The notes under the pieces are model-generated. The model saw nothing but the letters and a program-made list of their open reading frames with translations, did not search any database and was not told the origin of the DNA. A stretch of 64,000 nucleotides of DNA from CAWIJJ01 sp963836405 (GTDB lineage: Bacteria; Acidobacteriota; Terriglobia; Bryobacterales; Bryobacteraceae), in contig CAWIJL010000019.1 in assembly GCA_963836405.1 (NCBI GenBank), positions 200,958 through 264,957 of the forward strand. The letters are read 5' to 3'. This document shows positions 9,405-18,136 of the stretch, piece by piece. The translations under genes and the position numbers were made by a program. Numbering within the stretch: the first letter of the stretch is position 1; each line of letters starts with the position of its first letter.

Positions 9405-12206
9405 GTGCAAGATTACATCCGGATCCGTGGTGCGCGGGTCCACAACCTGAAGAACATTTCGCTTTCTATTCCCCACAACCAGCTTACGGTGGTGACCGGC
9501 GTTTCCGGGTCGGGCAAATCGTCGCTGGCTTTCGACACGGTTTATGCCGAGGGGCAGCGCCGCTACGTGGAATCGCTGTCGGCCTATGCGCGGCAGTTTC
9601 TGGAGCGCATGGAAAAACCGGAGGTGGACGAGATCGACGGCATCGCCCCCGCCGTGGCGATCCGGCAAAAGAACACCAGCCGCAATCCTCGCTCGACGGT
9701 GGCCACCTCCACGGAATGTTACGACTTCCTGCGCCTGCTGTTTGCCCGGGTAGGCCAGACCTTCTGTCCGGATTGCGGGACGCGCGTCCGTAAGGACACG
9801 GTGGACGAGGTGGCCGAGCGGCTGCTCACCCTGCCGCAGGGTTCGCGCTGGTACGCCCTTTTTCCGTGCGGGGAGTTTGCCACCACGCAGGCGCTGCGCG
9901 ACCATCTTTTCGAACTGCGGAAGCGCGGTTTCAACCGGTTGTTCCAGGGCGGGCGGCTGTTCGAGTTCTCTACACCCGAATCGCTGCTCGATATCGATTT
10001 CTCGCAACCGCTTTTCATTTTGGTGGATCGCCTGGCGATAAATCCGGACCTGCACCAGCGCCTGGTGGATACCATCGAAATCTGCTACCGGGAGGCGGGC
10101 GAGGTTATCTTCGAGGCGGCCTCCGGCGGCGAGCGGCTCCGCTTCAACGAGAAGTTCGAGTGCAAGACCTGCGGCCGGAGCTTCGCCATCCCCGAGCCCA
10201 CCTTTTTCAGTTTTAACTCGCCGGCCGGGGCCTGTCCCCGCTGCCAGGGCTTCGGCAACACCATCGACTACGATCTGGACCGGGTGATTCCGGATGCGGC
10301 CCTGTCGATCGACGACGGCGCCGTGGAACCCTGGACGCGTCCGAAGTACCGTTCCTGGCTGGGCAACTTCCGCAAGCACGTGGGGCGCGGCGGGGTACGG
10401 CTCGACGTGCCCGTGTGCGATCTCCGGCCGGAAGAGCGAGAGGTCCTGGACGAGTTCATCCGCCGTTTCTTCGACCACCTGGAATCGAAAAAGTACAAGG
10501 TCCACGTGCGCGTCCTGTTGAGCCGCTACCGGGGATACGCGCAGTGCCCGGAGTGCCGCGGCGCGCGGTTGCGCAAGGAGGCGCTGTACGTACGGGTGGG
10601 CGGCAAGACGCTGGGCGATGTCGTCCGCATGAACATCGAAGAGGCGCGCGACTTCTTCGAAGCGCTCGACCTCAGTCCGGAAGAGGCGGCGATTGCCGAG
10701 AAAGTTCTGGTGGAGATCCGGCAGCGCCTGAAATTCCTGAACGACGTCGGCCTGGAATACCTGACGCTGGACCGGCTGGCGGCGACGCTTTCCGGCGGCG
10801 AGGCCCAGCGGATCCAGCTTGCCACCTCGCTCGGCTCGCGCCTGGTGGGCGCCTGCTACGTTCTGGACGAGCCGTCGATCGGGCTGCACAGCCGCGATAC
10901 CGGACGGCTGATCCGCATCCTCGAGGAATTGCGCGGGCTGGGCAACACGATCCTGGTGGTGGAGCACGATGCGGATGTGATGCGGTCGGCGGACCATATC
11001 GTCGATCTCGGTCCCGGCGCCGGCGAGCATGGAGGGTCGATCGTTTTCGAGGGGCCGCTCGACGCGCTGCTGGCGGACGGCAACCGGTCGCTGACGGCGC
11101 GGTATCTGAGGGGGGAGGCGCGGGTGTCGGCCGACCGTCCGCGCCGCCCCTTCGACCCCAAACGGACGCTGCGCTTCAGCGGCGCGCGCATCCACAACCT
11201 GCAGAATATCGATGTCGAGATCCCGCTCGAGACGATGGTGGCCATCACGGGCGTCTCGGGTTCCGGCAAGTCCACCCTGGTACACGACGTGATCTTCCGG
11301 TCGCTCGAGGCGCTGCACAAGGCGCGCGAGTCCGATCACGACGCCGAATTCGACGATGCCGCCGAGGCCCTGGAGAGGGGCCCCAAAGTGACGTGCAAAG
11401 CGGTGCGCGGGGCCGAGCGCATCACCAGCACGGTGATGGTGGACCAGAGCCCGATCGGGCGCACGCCGCGCTCGAACCCGATCACCTACATGAAGGCGTT
11501 CGACCAGGTGCGGGCCCTTTTCGCTTCCACGCGCGAGGCGGAGAAGCGCGGCTACACGGCCGGCCATTTTTCGTTCAACGTGGCCGGGGGCCGCTGCGAA
11601 ACCTGCCAGGGGGACGGGACGGTAACGGTGGAGATGCAGTTCCTCGCCGATGTGGAGCTGGTGTGCGAGGAGTGCAACGGAACGCGCTACAAGAGCGGCA
11701 TTCTGGAGATCCGGTACAACCAGCTGAACATCCACGAGGTTCTGCAACTGACGGTGCGGGAGGCGATGGAATTTTTCCACGCGACGCCGCGGCTGGTGCA
11801 CCGGCTCAAGGTGCTGGACGACGTGGGCCTGGGGTACCTGCGGCTGGGCCAGTCGGCGACCACGCTTTCGGGCGGGGAGGCGCAGCGCGTGAAGCTGGCG
11901 GCGTATCTGGCCGCATCCACGGTGGAAGGGACGCTGTTCATATTCGACGAGCCCACCACGGGGCTGCATTTCGACGATATCGCCAAGCTGCTGGGGGCGT
12001 TTCAGCGGCTGATCGACAACGGCGGCAGCGTGATCGTGATCGAGCACAACCTGGACGTGATCCGCGCCGCCGACTGGGTGATCGATCTCGGGCCGGAGGG
12101 CGGCTACAACGGCGGGCGGGTGGTGGCGGTGGGGACGCCCGAAACGATTGCGGCCGCACCGGATTCGCACACGGGGCGCTACCTGCGCGCGTTGCCCGGG
12201 AAGTAG
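9405..12206 (+). CDS. uvrA: UvrA, excinuclease ABC DNA-damage recognition subunit
   Basis: UvrA binds DNA lesions as an ATP-dependent dimer and loads UvrB in nucleotide excision repair. The 933-residue product has both ABC halves: Walker A GVSGSGKSS (about residues 32-40) and GVSGSGKST (about 617), signature TLSGGEAQR twice, and Walker B LDEPSIGLH and FDEPTTGLH. The zinc modules are present as CPDCG, CKTCG/CPRCQ and CETCQ/CEECN pairs, and QSPIGRTPRSNP is intact. The frame is open further upstream, but homology begins at VQDYIRIRGARVHNL, so the GTG at 9405 is chosen; the Shine-Dalgarno is weak. A charged insert of about 25 residues follows the second Walker A. It is the first gene on its strand after a divergent promoter region. 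Confidence 0.96.
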   Translation: MQDYIRIRGARVHNLKNISLSIPHNQLTVVTGVSGSGKSSLAFDTVYAEGQRRYVESLSAYARQFLERMEKPEVDEIDGIAPAVAIRQKNTSRNPRSTVATSTECYDFLRLLFARVGQTFCPDCGTRVRKDTVDEVAERLLTLPQGSRWYALFPCGEFATTQALRDHLFELRKRGFNRLFQGGRLFEFSTPESLLDIDFSQPLFILVDRLAINPDLHQRLVDTIEICYREAGEVIFEAASGGERLRFNEKFECKTCGRSFAIPEPTFFSFNSPAGACPRCQGFGNTIDYDLDRVIPDAALSIDDGAVEPWTRPKYRSWLGNFRKHVGRGGVRLDVPVCDLRPEEREVLDEFIRRFFDHLESKKYKVHVRVLLSRYRGYAQCPECRGARLRKEALYVRVGGKTLGDVVRMNIEEARDFFEALDLSPEEAAIAEKVLVEIRQRLKFLNDVGLEYLTLDRLAATLSGGEAQRIQLATSLGSRLVGACYVLDEPSIGLHSRDTGRLIRILEELRGLGNTILVVEHDADVMRSADHIVDLGPGAGEHGGSIVFEGPLDALLADGNRSLTARYLRGEARVSADRPRRPFDPKRTLRFSGARIHNLQNIDVEIPLETMVAITGVSGSGKSTLVHDVIFRSLEALHKARESDHDAEFDDAAEALERGPKVTCKAVRGAERITSTVMVDQSPIGRTPRSNPITYMKAFDQVRALFASTREAEKRGYTAGHFSFNVAGGRCETCQGDGTVTVEMQFLADVELVCEECNGTRYKSGILEIRYNQLNIHEVLQLTVREAMEFFHATPRLVHRLKVLDDVGLGYLRLGQSATTLSGGEAQRVKLAAYLAASTVEGTLFIFDEPTTGLHFDDIAKLLGAFQRLIDNGGSVIVIEHNLDVIRAADWVIDLGPEGGYNGGRVVAVGTPETIAAAPDSHTGRYLRALPGK

Positions 12207-12226
12207 AATCGAAGCGGAGGCTTCGC

Positions 12227-13052
12227 ATGCGACTGTTCGCCCTTGCACTCGTGCCCGCGCTGCTGAGCGCCGCTCCGGCCCTCCAGATCGTGAGGCCGGC
12301 CATCAGCCAGATGGAAGGCGGCGCGGTGGATCCGCCGGGCGCGGACCATGTACCCGGCGAGGTGCTGTTTTTTTCGTGCCGCGTGGCCGGCTATACCAAG
12401 TCGCCGGAGGAGCAGATCCATCTGGCGTATTCGGTCCAGGCGTTCAACGAGAAGGGCGTGCCTCTGACCGAGGAGTACACGGACGAACTCAAGGCGGAAG
12501 TTTCGCCGCAGGACAAGGAGTGGCAGCCGAAGATCGCTACCGAAATTCCGATCCCGCCGCTAATCGGGTCGGGAGATTTCAAGATCGTGGTGAAGGTGGA
12601 GGACCGGCTGGCCGGCAGCCGCGCGGAGAATACCACGCCCTTCAAGGTCCGCGGCAGGGACGTGGCGCCGAGCGATACGCTGGTGGTCCGCAACTTCCGG
12701 TTTTTTCGCGACGAGAATGACGAGAGCCCGGCGGAAAGAGCGATTTACAAACCGGGGGACGGAGTGTGGGCGAAGTTCGACATCACCGGGTTCAAGTACG
12801 GCGAAAAGAACAGCATCGAGGTCAGCTACGTGACGACGGTCATCGCGCCCAGCGGCAAGGTGCTGTGGACGCAGCCCGAGCCGGCGGTGGAAAAGATCGC
12901 AGTCTTTCTATCCGCAGTTGTATGTCCCGGCCGCAATGGGGATTTCGCTCCAGAAGACCATCCTGCCGGGAGAATACACGATCGCCGTGCAGGCGAAGGA
13001 CGCGGTGGGCAACCAGACGGCGGAATCGAAGCACACCTTCACGATCGAGTGA
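12227..13052 (+). CDS. Exported protein of unknown function, one frame break
   Basis: Starts with a good Shine-Dalgarno (GGAGG at 12216-12220) and a signal peptide (MRLFALALVPALLSAAPA). The rest is beta-strand-rich, with phrases such as GDFKIVVKVEDRLAGS and DTLVVRNFRFFRDE that suggest two Ig-like domains. The frame breaks at the A4 run 12891-12894. Removing one A restores a continuous frame (then SFYPQLYVP and GEYTIAVQAKDAVGNQT) ending at the TGA 13050-13052. The second half of the Ig-like domain is only complete after this correction, so a sequencing or assembly error is the simplest explanation. It lies 20 bases downstream of uvrA and may be cotranscribed, but no functional link is evident. 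I do not recognise a named family. Confidence 0.65.
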
Positions 13053-13058
13053 CGCCGC

Positions 13059-13466
13059 TTATTGCGTGATGACCTGAAGGGCGGTGGATTGCAGGTTGAT
13101 GGGGGCGGGCAGGACGATGGAGTTCATGCGGTAGGAAACCACCACACGGACGCTCGATCCGGTATGGTTATCGGGCAGCCAGGTCACGGCGACATTCACA
13201 TCCTGGGCGGAGAAGGGTGCAGCGTATGTGCGTGCCGTAGCCTGAACGTCCGCGAGGCTGGCGGGGTGGCCGCTCGAATTGCCCCGCATGGAGGCGAAGC
13301 GCGCCGCGCGGCGGGCCGCGAACGTCATGGAATTCATGGCCAGGCCGACGATGCCCAATTGCACCAGGCCGGCGATCAGGACCATGAACACCACGAAGAC
13401 GAGGGCCGATTCCACCATGCTGGCTCCCGCCTGGGTTTTTCGGGTTCGTCTGAACGGCGATCTCAT
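13059..13466 (-). CDS. TadE-like pseudopilin
   Basis: The 135-residue protein has a short basic N-terminus (RRTRKTQAG), then the TadE-type segment SMVESALVFVVFMVLIAGLVQ: an acidic Glu at the start of a single membrane helix. A small exported beta-rich domain follows. TadE and TadF are minor pseudopilins of the Tad/Flp pilus system. Its ATG directly follows the TGA of the next TadE-like gene upstream, so the three genes 15135-13059 are translationally coupled. No other tad gene (ATPase, prepilin peptidase, secretin) is in the window. Confidence 0.82.
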   Translation of the reverse strand: MRSPFRRTRKTQAGASMVESALVFVVFMVLIAGLVQLGIVGLAMNSMTFAARRAARFASMRGNSSGHPASLADVQATARTYAAPFSAQDVNVAVTWLPDNHTGSSVRVVVSYRMNSIVLPAPINLQSTALQVITQ

Positions 13467-13907
13467 TCAGCGCACTCTCATCACGGCCGTCCCGGTCACC
13501 TGGCCGGAGAACGGAAGGGCTGCGTAGTTGAACCAGTTCGGCACGGTGGCGTGCGTAGTCACGGAAACGTATACGCGCACGCCGCCTCCGATGCAGGTCC
13601 CGCCGCAACTCACCGCCGAGCCGTCGGAGCACCGGCAACTTCGGATGGCAGTGGCGGTCATACCGGGGAGGTTCGGGACGGAGTTCCGGGCTGCATTCTG
13701 CATGCCCGAATAGTCAGAGGAATTGGCGGTGTTCAGGGTCCCGTACTGCGCGCCGGCGCGGGCGGCATCGGAGACGGCTATGGCGGTGCGGAGCGCATTG
13801 GAGTAATCGAGAACGCCGGCAATGAGCAGGAGCAGGAGCGGGGTGACGAGCGCGAACTCGATCATGGCGCTGCCGCTCCGGGTCCGATTTTTCCCGTTAT
13901 GGGCCAT
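13467..13907 (-). CDS. TadE-like pseudopilin with Cys-containing exported domain
   Basis: The protein shows the TadE hallmark: basic NRTRSGS, then AMIEFALVTPLLLLLIAGV, with Glu preceding a hydrophobic helix. The exported part contains four cysteines (CRCSDGSAVSC and CGGTC region) that could form disulfides. I start it at the ATG 13907, one base after the TAG of the TadG-like gene; an ATG at 13928 would overlap that gene by 20 bases and is less likely. It is coupled at both ends and probably makes a minor pilin partner of the adjacent TadE protein. Confidence 0.8.
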   Translation of the reverse strand: MAHNGKNRTRSGSAMIEFALVTPLLLLLIAGVLDYSNALRTAIAVSDAARAGAQYGTLNTANSSDYSGMQNAARNSVPNLPGMTATAIRSCRCSDGSAVSCGGTCIGGGVRVYVSVTTHATVPNWFNYAALPFSGQVTGTAVMRVR

Positions 13908-13908
13908 G

Positions 13909-15135
13909 CTATTCACCGAGACTGGCATGTCCTTTCACGGGCGGACCGGATGGCAGGGACGTATAGTCGTTACCGAAATTCGATCCGCCGCTGAAGCTGA
14001 TCTGCTTCGCCACCAGGATGGTATAGGCGCTGTCGGATCCTCCTGTGTACTTCAGTTCCGTGGTGGGGAAGTAAAACGCCCCGGTACAATGCGACGTGGC
14101 GCCGCCGGAAATCGTGGTGTCGGGTCCGGAGGCGATGGTGCGGTCCTGGAAAAACAGCATTCCGGCGAGCGGGCCGCTGGTGGGGGCGGAAAGGTTGATA
14201 TTGGTTCCGCCGCTGAGGGCGACGCCATCGTACGAGTATCCGCCGCCTCCGGTGAGATAGAAGGTGACGCCGGTTCCCGAGAGGGTGGACCCGCCGCTGA
14301 TTTTGAGCCCGCCGCCTTTCAGGATGTACGTGCCGGGCGCCAGAGTTACGGTGGAGCCGCCGCTCAACTGGATGCCGTCGCAGTAGACGCCTTCGATCAG
14401 CGCAGCGCTTTTGCCCCCGGAGAGGTGATAGCCGGTGTAGTCGCACCCGCCCACCGCCGGGGCCGGAACGTACGCCAGCGGATCGGGCTCGGAGTCCACA
14501 CCCGTTACGGGCGTGGGAGAAATGGTGGCGCCGCCGCTCGATGAGTAGTTCCCCACGATGGAAACGGAGCTGGCTGAAATGTCGGCGCCCCCGCTGATTT
14601 TGAGGGCGGTGTTGCTGCTCGAGTCGATCATGATGCCGCAACTGGCGTGGACGTCGGCGCCGCCGCTGGCGGTCATCGCCTGGGAGGCGGAAGGATCGAG
14701 GATGTAGATGCAATTCGTACCGGCCCCGAGGCGCGCCACGGCCCGCGCTCGCACCGGCATGAGTCCGAAGCCCAGGACGGAGAGGAACATCGGCCGGACC
14801 TCTTTGCGGATGACGACTTCGACCGCCGCGCTGTCGCTGGTGTAGTAACCGGAGGAGGGCGGATTATTGACGGCCACGGTCACGCTGTCCGCGCCGTGTG
14901 TGAAACCGTTGGCCGCGGCGTCTGAGCGGGCAGCCCCGGCGAGGTCGCCGAGGCCGTTCTGTTTGCCTTCGTTGACGGCGCCCAAAGCCGCGGCATCGGC
15001 CGCGGTTTGCATCCGGATCTTGACCAGTTGGAGATAGCCGGTGTCGATTGCCAGGCCTACGGCGGAGAGCAGAAACACCATGGCGGCCATCATGGTGATC
15101 AACACGTAGCCGCGTATGCGAACCCGGCGTGTCAC
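13909..15135 (-). CDS. TadG-like pilus assembly protein with Gly-Ser beta-repeat domain
   Basis: The N-terminus (basic TRRVRIRG, then a hydrophobic helix VLITMMAAMVFLLSAVGLAID, then TGYLQLVKIRMQTAADAAAL) is the Flp/TadG putative membrane anchor and helical segment. The rest (about residues 135-400) is rich in repeated SGG/SGGA/SGGS units at 15-25 residue spacing, in a pattern suggesting a parallel beta-solenoid. Start chosen at GTG 15135, preceded by GGGGGTAGAG. The frame stays open some 100 codons upstream, but that part reads as non-coding promoter DNA shared with the divergent gntR gene. Likely a surface or pilus-associated protein. Confidence 0.75.
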   Translation of the reverse strand: MTRRVRIRGYVLITMMAAMVFLLSAVGLAIDTGYLQLVKIRMQTAADAAALGAVNEGKQNGLGDLAGAARSDAAANGFTHGADSVTVAVNNPPSSGYYTSDSAAVEVVIRKEVRPMFLSVLGFGLMPVRARAVARLGAGTNCIYILDPSASQAMTASGGADVHASCGIMIDSSSNTALKISGGADISASSVSIVGNYSSSGGATISPTPVTGVDSEPDPLAYVPAPAVGGCDYTGYHLSGGKSAALIEGVYCDGIQLSGGSTVTLAPGTYILKGGGLKISGGSTLSGTGVTFYLTGGGGYSYDGVALSGGTNINLSAPTSGPLAGMLFFQDRTIASGPDTTISGGATSHCTGAFYFPTTELKYTGGSDSAYTILVAKQISFSGGSNFGNDYTSLPSGPPVKGHASLGE

Positions 15136-15222
15136 TGAAATCTCTACCCCCACTCTCCATCGTGGGTTCACAGCGGAGCGAAACCAATCGGGTGATCGTC
15201 CGGGGCGGGCAGGAAATACAAC

Positions 15223-15273
15223 GTAGTACTGTGATCGCTTGCGCTGAGGTGTACTACCCGTCATAATACAGGC
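15223..15273 (+). promoter_or_regulatory. gntR-ABC operon promoter with inverted-repeat operator
   Basis: A -35-like TTGCGC (15239-15244), 17-base spacer and CATAAT (15262-15267) precede the GTG start at 15274 by exactly 6 bases after the -10, so the transcript would be leaderless. An inverted repeat, GTAGTAC (15223-15229) and GTACTAC (15251-15257), brackets the -35, with its right arm inside the spacer. This is where an autoregulating YtrA-type GntR repressor would bind. Because the site lies between divergent genes it could also affect the TadG-like gene. The pattern is seen directly; the regulator-site match is inference. Confidence 0.6.
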
Positions 15274-15705
15274 GTGATTCCCTTCCGGGTCGATTTCAAG
15301 CCGGGGACATCGCTGTACGAGCAGGTGGTTTATGCCGCCAAGAAGGCACTGGTTTCGGGCCGGCTGCGTCCGGGCGACGTATTTCCCTCGGTGCGCATGC
15401 TCAGCGCGGAACTGAAGATCAATCCGAATACCGCCCACAAAGTCGTCACCAGCCTGCTCAACGAAGGGTTATTGGAAGTGATGCCGGGAACCGGGACGGT
15501 AGTGGCGCGTCCGCCCGCCGCGACTGCCGCCGAGCGCTCCGGGCTGCTGGAAGGACAGGTGGAGCAACTGGTGGTGGAGGCCAAAAAGCTGGGACTGCAG
15601 CCGGGCGACGTCACGGCAGCGGTGGCGCGGCATTGGGAGCGTCTGGATGAGCAGGCGGCCGGCCCGGCGGCGCCGGGAGGCAAAGGAGTGCGAAGGTCCA
15701 CATGA
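15274..15705 (+). CDS. GntR-family (YtrA-type) transcriptional regulator
   Basis: The 143-residue protein has the N-terminal GntR winged helix (SLYEQVVYAAKKALVSG, then PSVRMLSAELKINPNTAHKV and the wing PGTGTVV) and only a short helical tail, as in the YtrA subfamily. These regulators usually repress the ABC transporter operon in which they are encoded. Translation starts at GTG 15274, which is the only start near the promoter and the expected leaderless start. Its stop overlaps the start of the ABC ATPase gene (ATGA), so regulator and transporter are coupled. Confidence 0.9.
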   Translation: MIPFRVDFKPGTSLYEQVVYAAKKALVSGRLRPGDVFPSVRMLSAELKINPNTAHKVVTSLLNEGLLEVMPGTGTVVARPPAATAAERSGLLEGQVEQLVVEAKKLGLQPGDVTAAVARHWERLDEQAAGPAAPGGKGVRRST

Positions 15706-16604
15706 ATTTTCCCATCCGTATCGACAACGTGTCCAAGAAATTCCGCCGTTCGACGGTGCTCGAGGGGCTGTGCCTGGACGTGCCGGAGGGCAGCATTTAC
15801 GGCCTGGTCGGTCCCAATGGAGCCGGGAAGACGACCACCATCAAGGTGTTGATGAACATTCTGCGGCCGAGCGGCGGGCGCTCGGAGGTGTTGGGCACCG
15901 ATTCGCTCCGGCTGTCACCGCGGGAACTGGCCCGCATCGGCTACGTATCGGAGAACCAGGAGATGCCCGAGTGGATGACCGCCGGCTACTTCATGAATTA
16001 CTGGCGCCATTTCTATCCGACGTGGGATCCGGCGCTGGCCGCCGAACTGGTGCGGCAGTTCGATCTTCCACTGGACCGCAAGCTGCGGCATCTTTCGCAC
16101 GGCATGCGCATGAAAGCCGCGCTCGCCTCGTCGCTGGCTTATCGGCCGGAATTGATCGTGCTGGATGAACCGTTCACCGGACTCGACGCCCTGGTGCGGG
16201 ACGAACTGATCGAAGGATTTCTGCCGCGGGCCGAGAACACTACGATTTTCATTTCTTCGCACGACCTGAACGAGATCGAGACTTTCGCCAGCCATATCGG
16301 CTACCTGGAGAACGGGCGGCTGCAATTTTCCGAAGACCTGGACACGCTGAGCGCGCGATTCCGCGAGATTGTGCTGACTTTTCCGAAGGCGCCGGCGATG
16401 CCGCGGGAATGGCCGCCGGGCTGGCTCAAGCCGGAGGTGGCCGGGGCGGTGGTCCGCTTCACCGAGACGCAGTTCCACGAGGAGCGCACGCCGGCCGAGG
16501 TGCGGCGCCTGTTTCCGGATTCGCTCGATATGGCAGTGAACGGAATGGCGCTGCGTTCGATCTTCGTCACTTTGGCGAAGGCGAGCCGGGCGGCGGCGGC
16601 GTAG
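15702..16604 (+). CDS. ABC transporter ATP-binding protein (YtrB-like)
   Basis: The 300-residue ATPase has Walker A GPNGAGKT (37-44), a Q-loop region SENQEMPEWMT, Walker B ELIVLDEP (about 150-157) and an H-loop ISSHDL. The signature motif is LSHGM instead of LSGGQ, a variation known in ABC-2 transporters linked to GntR regulators. The C-terminal 80 residues form an extra domain. It overlaps gntR by 4 bases and precedes the two permease genes, so it most likely energises that heteromeric exporter. The cargo is unknown; peptide or drug export, or envelope-stress response, is typical of related operons. Confidence 0.9.
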   Translation: MNFPIRIDNVSKKFRRSTVLEGLCLDVPEGSIYGLVGPNGAGKTTTIKVLMNILRPSGGRSEVLGTDSLRLSPRELARIGYVSENQEMPEWMTAGYFMNYWRHFYPTWDPALAAELVRQFDLPLDRKLRHLSHGMRMKAALASSLAYRPELIVLDEPFTGLDALVRDELIEGFLPRAENTTIFISSHDLNEIETFASHIGYLENGRLQFSEDLDTLSARFREIVLTFPKAPAMPREWPPGWLKPEVAGAVVRFTETQFHEERTPAEVRRLFPDSLDMAVNGMALRSIFVTLAKASRAAAA

Positions 16605-16612
16605 GGGCGGCG

Positions 16613-18130
16613 ATGCGACAGGTGCTGGCGATTTTCCGCAAGGACGTGCGCCACTTGTGGCCGCGCTGCCTGCCGGCCGTGGCGCTCGCCGCTCTCACGG
16701 GCCTGGTGGATTGCTTCCCCGCGTCGTTACCGACCGGCCTCATTCTGCTCGATGGGCTGTGGACGCTCTGCTGGATGTACCTGGGCGCGTGCCTGATTCA
16801 GCAGGAGCGGCTGACCGGCGACCGGCAATATTGGCTGAGCCGCCCTTATGACTGGCGGCTGCTGCTGGCGGCGAAGGCGCTGTTCCTGTTGGTGTTCGCG
16901 ACTCTGCCCCTGATCGCGGTGAAGGCGTCGGTGCTGGCGGTTAACGGGATTTCGCCGCTGCGCCATGCGGGGATGATTCTCGCGACCTCGCTGGCTGCCA
17001 CGGCCCTGGTGGGGTTGATTTCCTGGGCGCTGGCCGCTGTGACCGGGAGCCTGATGCAGTTCCTGTGGGCGCTCCTGGCGGTGGCCGGGATTGTGGCGCT
17101 GCCGTTCGCGCTGGGTGCGAGCTATGGGGACTGGGACACGCTCGATTGGGTTCGTTCCGCCGGAATGGGCGTCCTGATCGCCGCGGCCGCCATCCCGGTT
17201 CTCATCCTGCAATACCGCCGGCGCAGCACCATGGTGTCCCGTTCCATATTGTGCGCCGGCGCCTTGCTCGGCGCGGCGGCTCCGTTCGGCAACGCGTGGC
17301 ACGGCGCCTGGGCCGTTGCGGCCAGCCCCGGACCGGGGCAGGTCGCGATTTCGTTCGATCCCGGGGACAGGCACCGGATGACGTACGCCGATGCGTTGTA
17401 CTTTCCCGGTTTGCAGCAGGACGGATTCTATCTGCCCGTGCGGGTAAGCGGAATCGAAGCCGGCAGCGCCGTGATCAGTAAGCGGGCCGCGGTCACGGTG
17501 GAAGCCGCCGGCGGCGCGCGGTGGAATTCCGGATGGAGCCCGGAAGCCCGGGTGATCGGCACCGGGCCGTTGACGGACGTGCGGCTGATCGGCACGGACG
17601 GGCCGGCGTGGCAGTACATCAATGTGGACCGGGGGTTCTCGCGGCAAGTGCAGGATGCGCCGGTGAAGATCCACGTCTCGGTTGCGCTGCTGGTGCTGAA
17701 CGGCCGCGAGAGCAGGCCCGTGCGGGCGGCCGGAAGGACGGTACAACTGCCGCTGGAGGGCATTTGCGAAGCCACGCCGGTTGCGATGTTGGCGGCCAAT
17801 ATTCGCGGCGTGCGCGGAACCGAAGGGATTCGCAACCTGGCGGTGGCCTGTATTTGGCCGCGGCCGGGGCCGGAACGCGCGTATGTGTGGGCCGGGTCGC
17901 CCATATCCGGGGAAACGGCCGCGGCACTGCTGACCGCGGCCGGCGGCGGCGAATGGCCCGTCGATCCATCGGTATGGCGGCGCGGGCTCGCCGTCCTTTC
18001 CGTCAGGGCGGAGGACCCGGGGCTGAGTGTCGTCACCTGGCGCGCTGGGGCGTACCTGGAGCGCAGCTTCGAAATAGACGGCGTCCGGTTGAAGGACTAT
18101 CTGGCGCCCCGCGCCACCGATCCGCAGTGA
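16613..18130 (+). CDS. ABC-2 type permease with large C-terminal soluble domain (copy 1)
   Basis: The ATG at 16613 begins MRQVLAIFRKDVRHLWPR, nearly identical to the start of the next gene. About six membrane helices fill residues 20-240. The intracellular motif GDRQYWLSRPYDW after helix 2 is shared with the paralogue. The last 260 residues have no membrane helix and look like beta-rich soluble domains, presumably outside the membrane. It lies 8 bases after the ATPase gene. Predicted to form a heterodimeric permease with the following gene. Confidence 0.85.
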   Translation: MRQVLAIFRKDVRHLWPRCLPAVALAALTGLVDCFPASLPTGLILLDGLWTLCWMYLGACLIQQERLTGDRQYWLSRPYDWRLLLAAKALFLLVFATLPLIAVKASVLAVNGISPLRHAGMILATSLAATALVGLISWALAAVTGSLMQFLWALLAVAGIVALPFALGASYGDWDTLDWVRSAGMGVLIAAAAIPVLILQYRRRSTMVSRSILCAGALLGAAAPFGNAWHGAWAVAASPGPGQVAISFDPGDRHRMTYADALYFPGLQQDGFYLPVRVSGIEAGSAVISKRAAVTVEAAGGARWNSGWSPEARVIGTGPLTDVRLIGTDGPAWQYINVDRGFSRQVQDAPVKIHVSVALLVLNGRESRPVRAAGRTVQLPLEGICEATPVAMLAANIRGVRGTEGIRNLAVACIWPRPGPERAYVWAGSPISGETAAALLTAAGGGEWPVDPSVWRRGLAVLSVRAEDPGLSVVTWRAGAYLERSFEIDGVRLKDYLAPRATDPQ

Positions 18131-18136
18131 GGAGCC

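Noticed and set aside
9393..12248. A 951-codon minus-strand frame opposite uvrA
   Set aside because: uvrA on the plus strand has all motifs; the antisense product is low-complexity and rich in Arg, His and Gln without any motif.
13909..15438. TadG-like gene starting at 15438
   Set aside because: That would run through the gntR promoter and the first codons of gntR; the extra region has no signal or domain.
16409..16612. Extension of the first permease gene by 68 codons upstream
   Set aside because: It overlaps the ATPase gene in another frame; the ATG at 16613 matches the start of the paralogue exactly.
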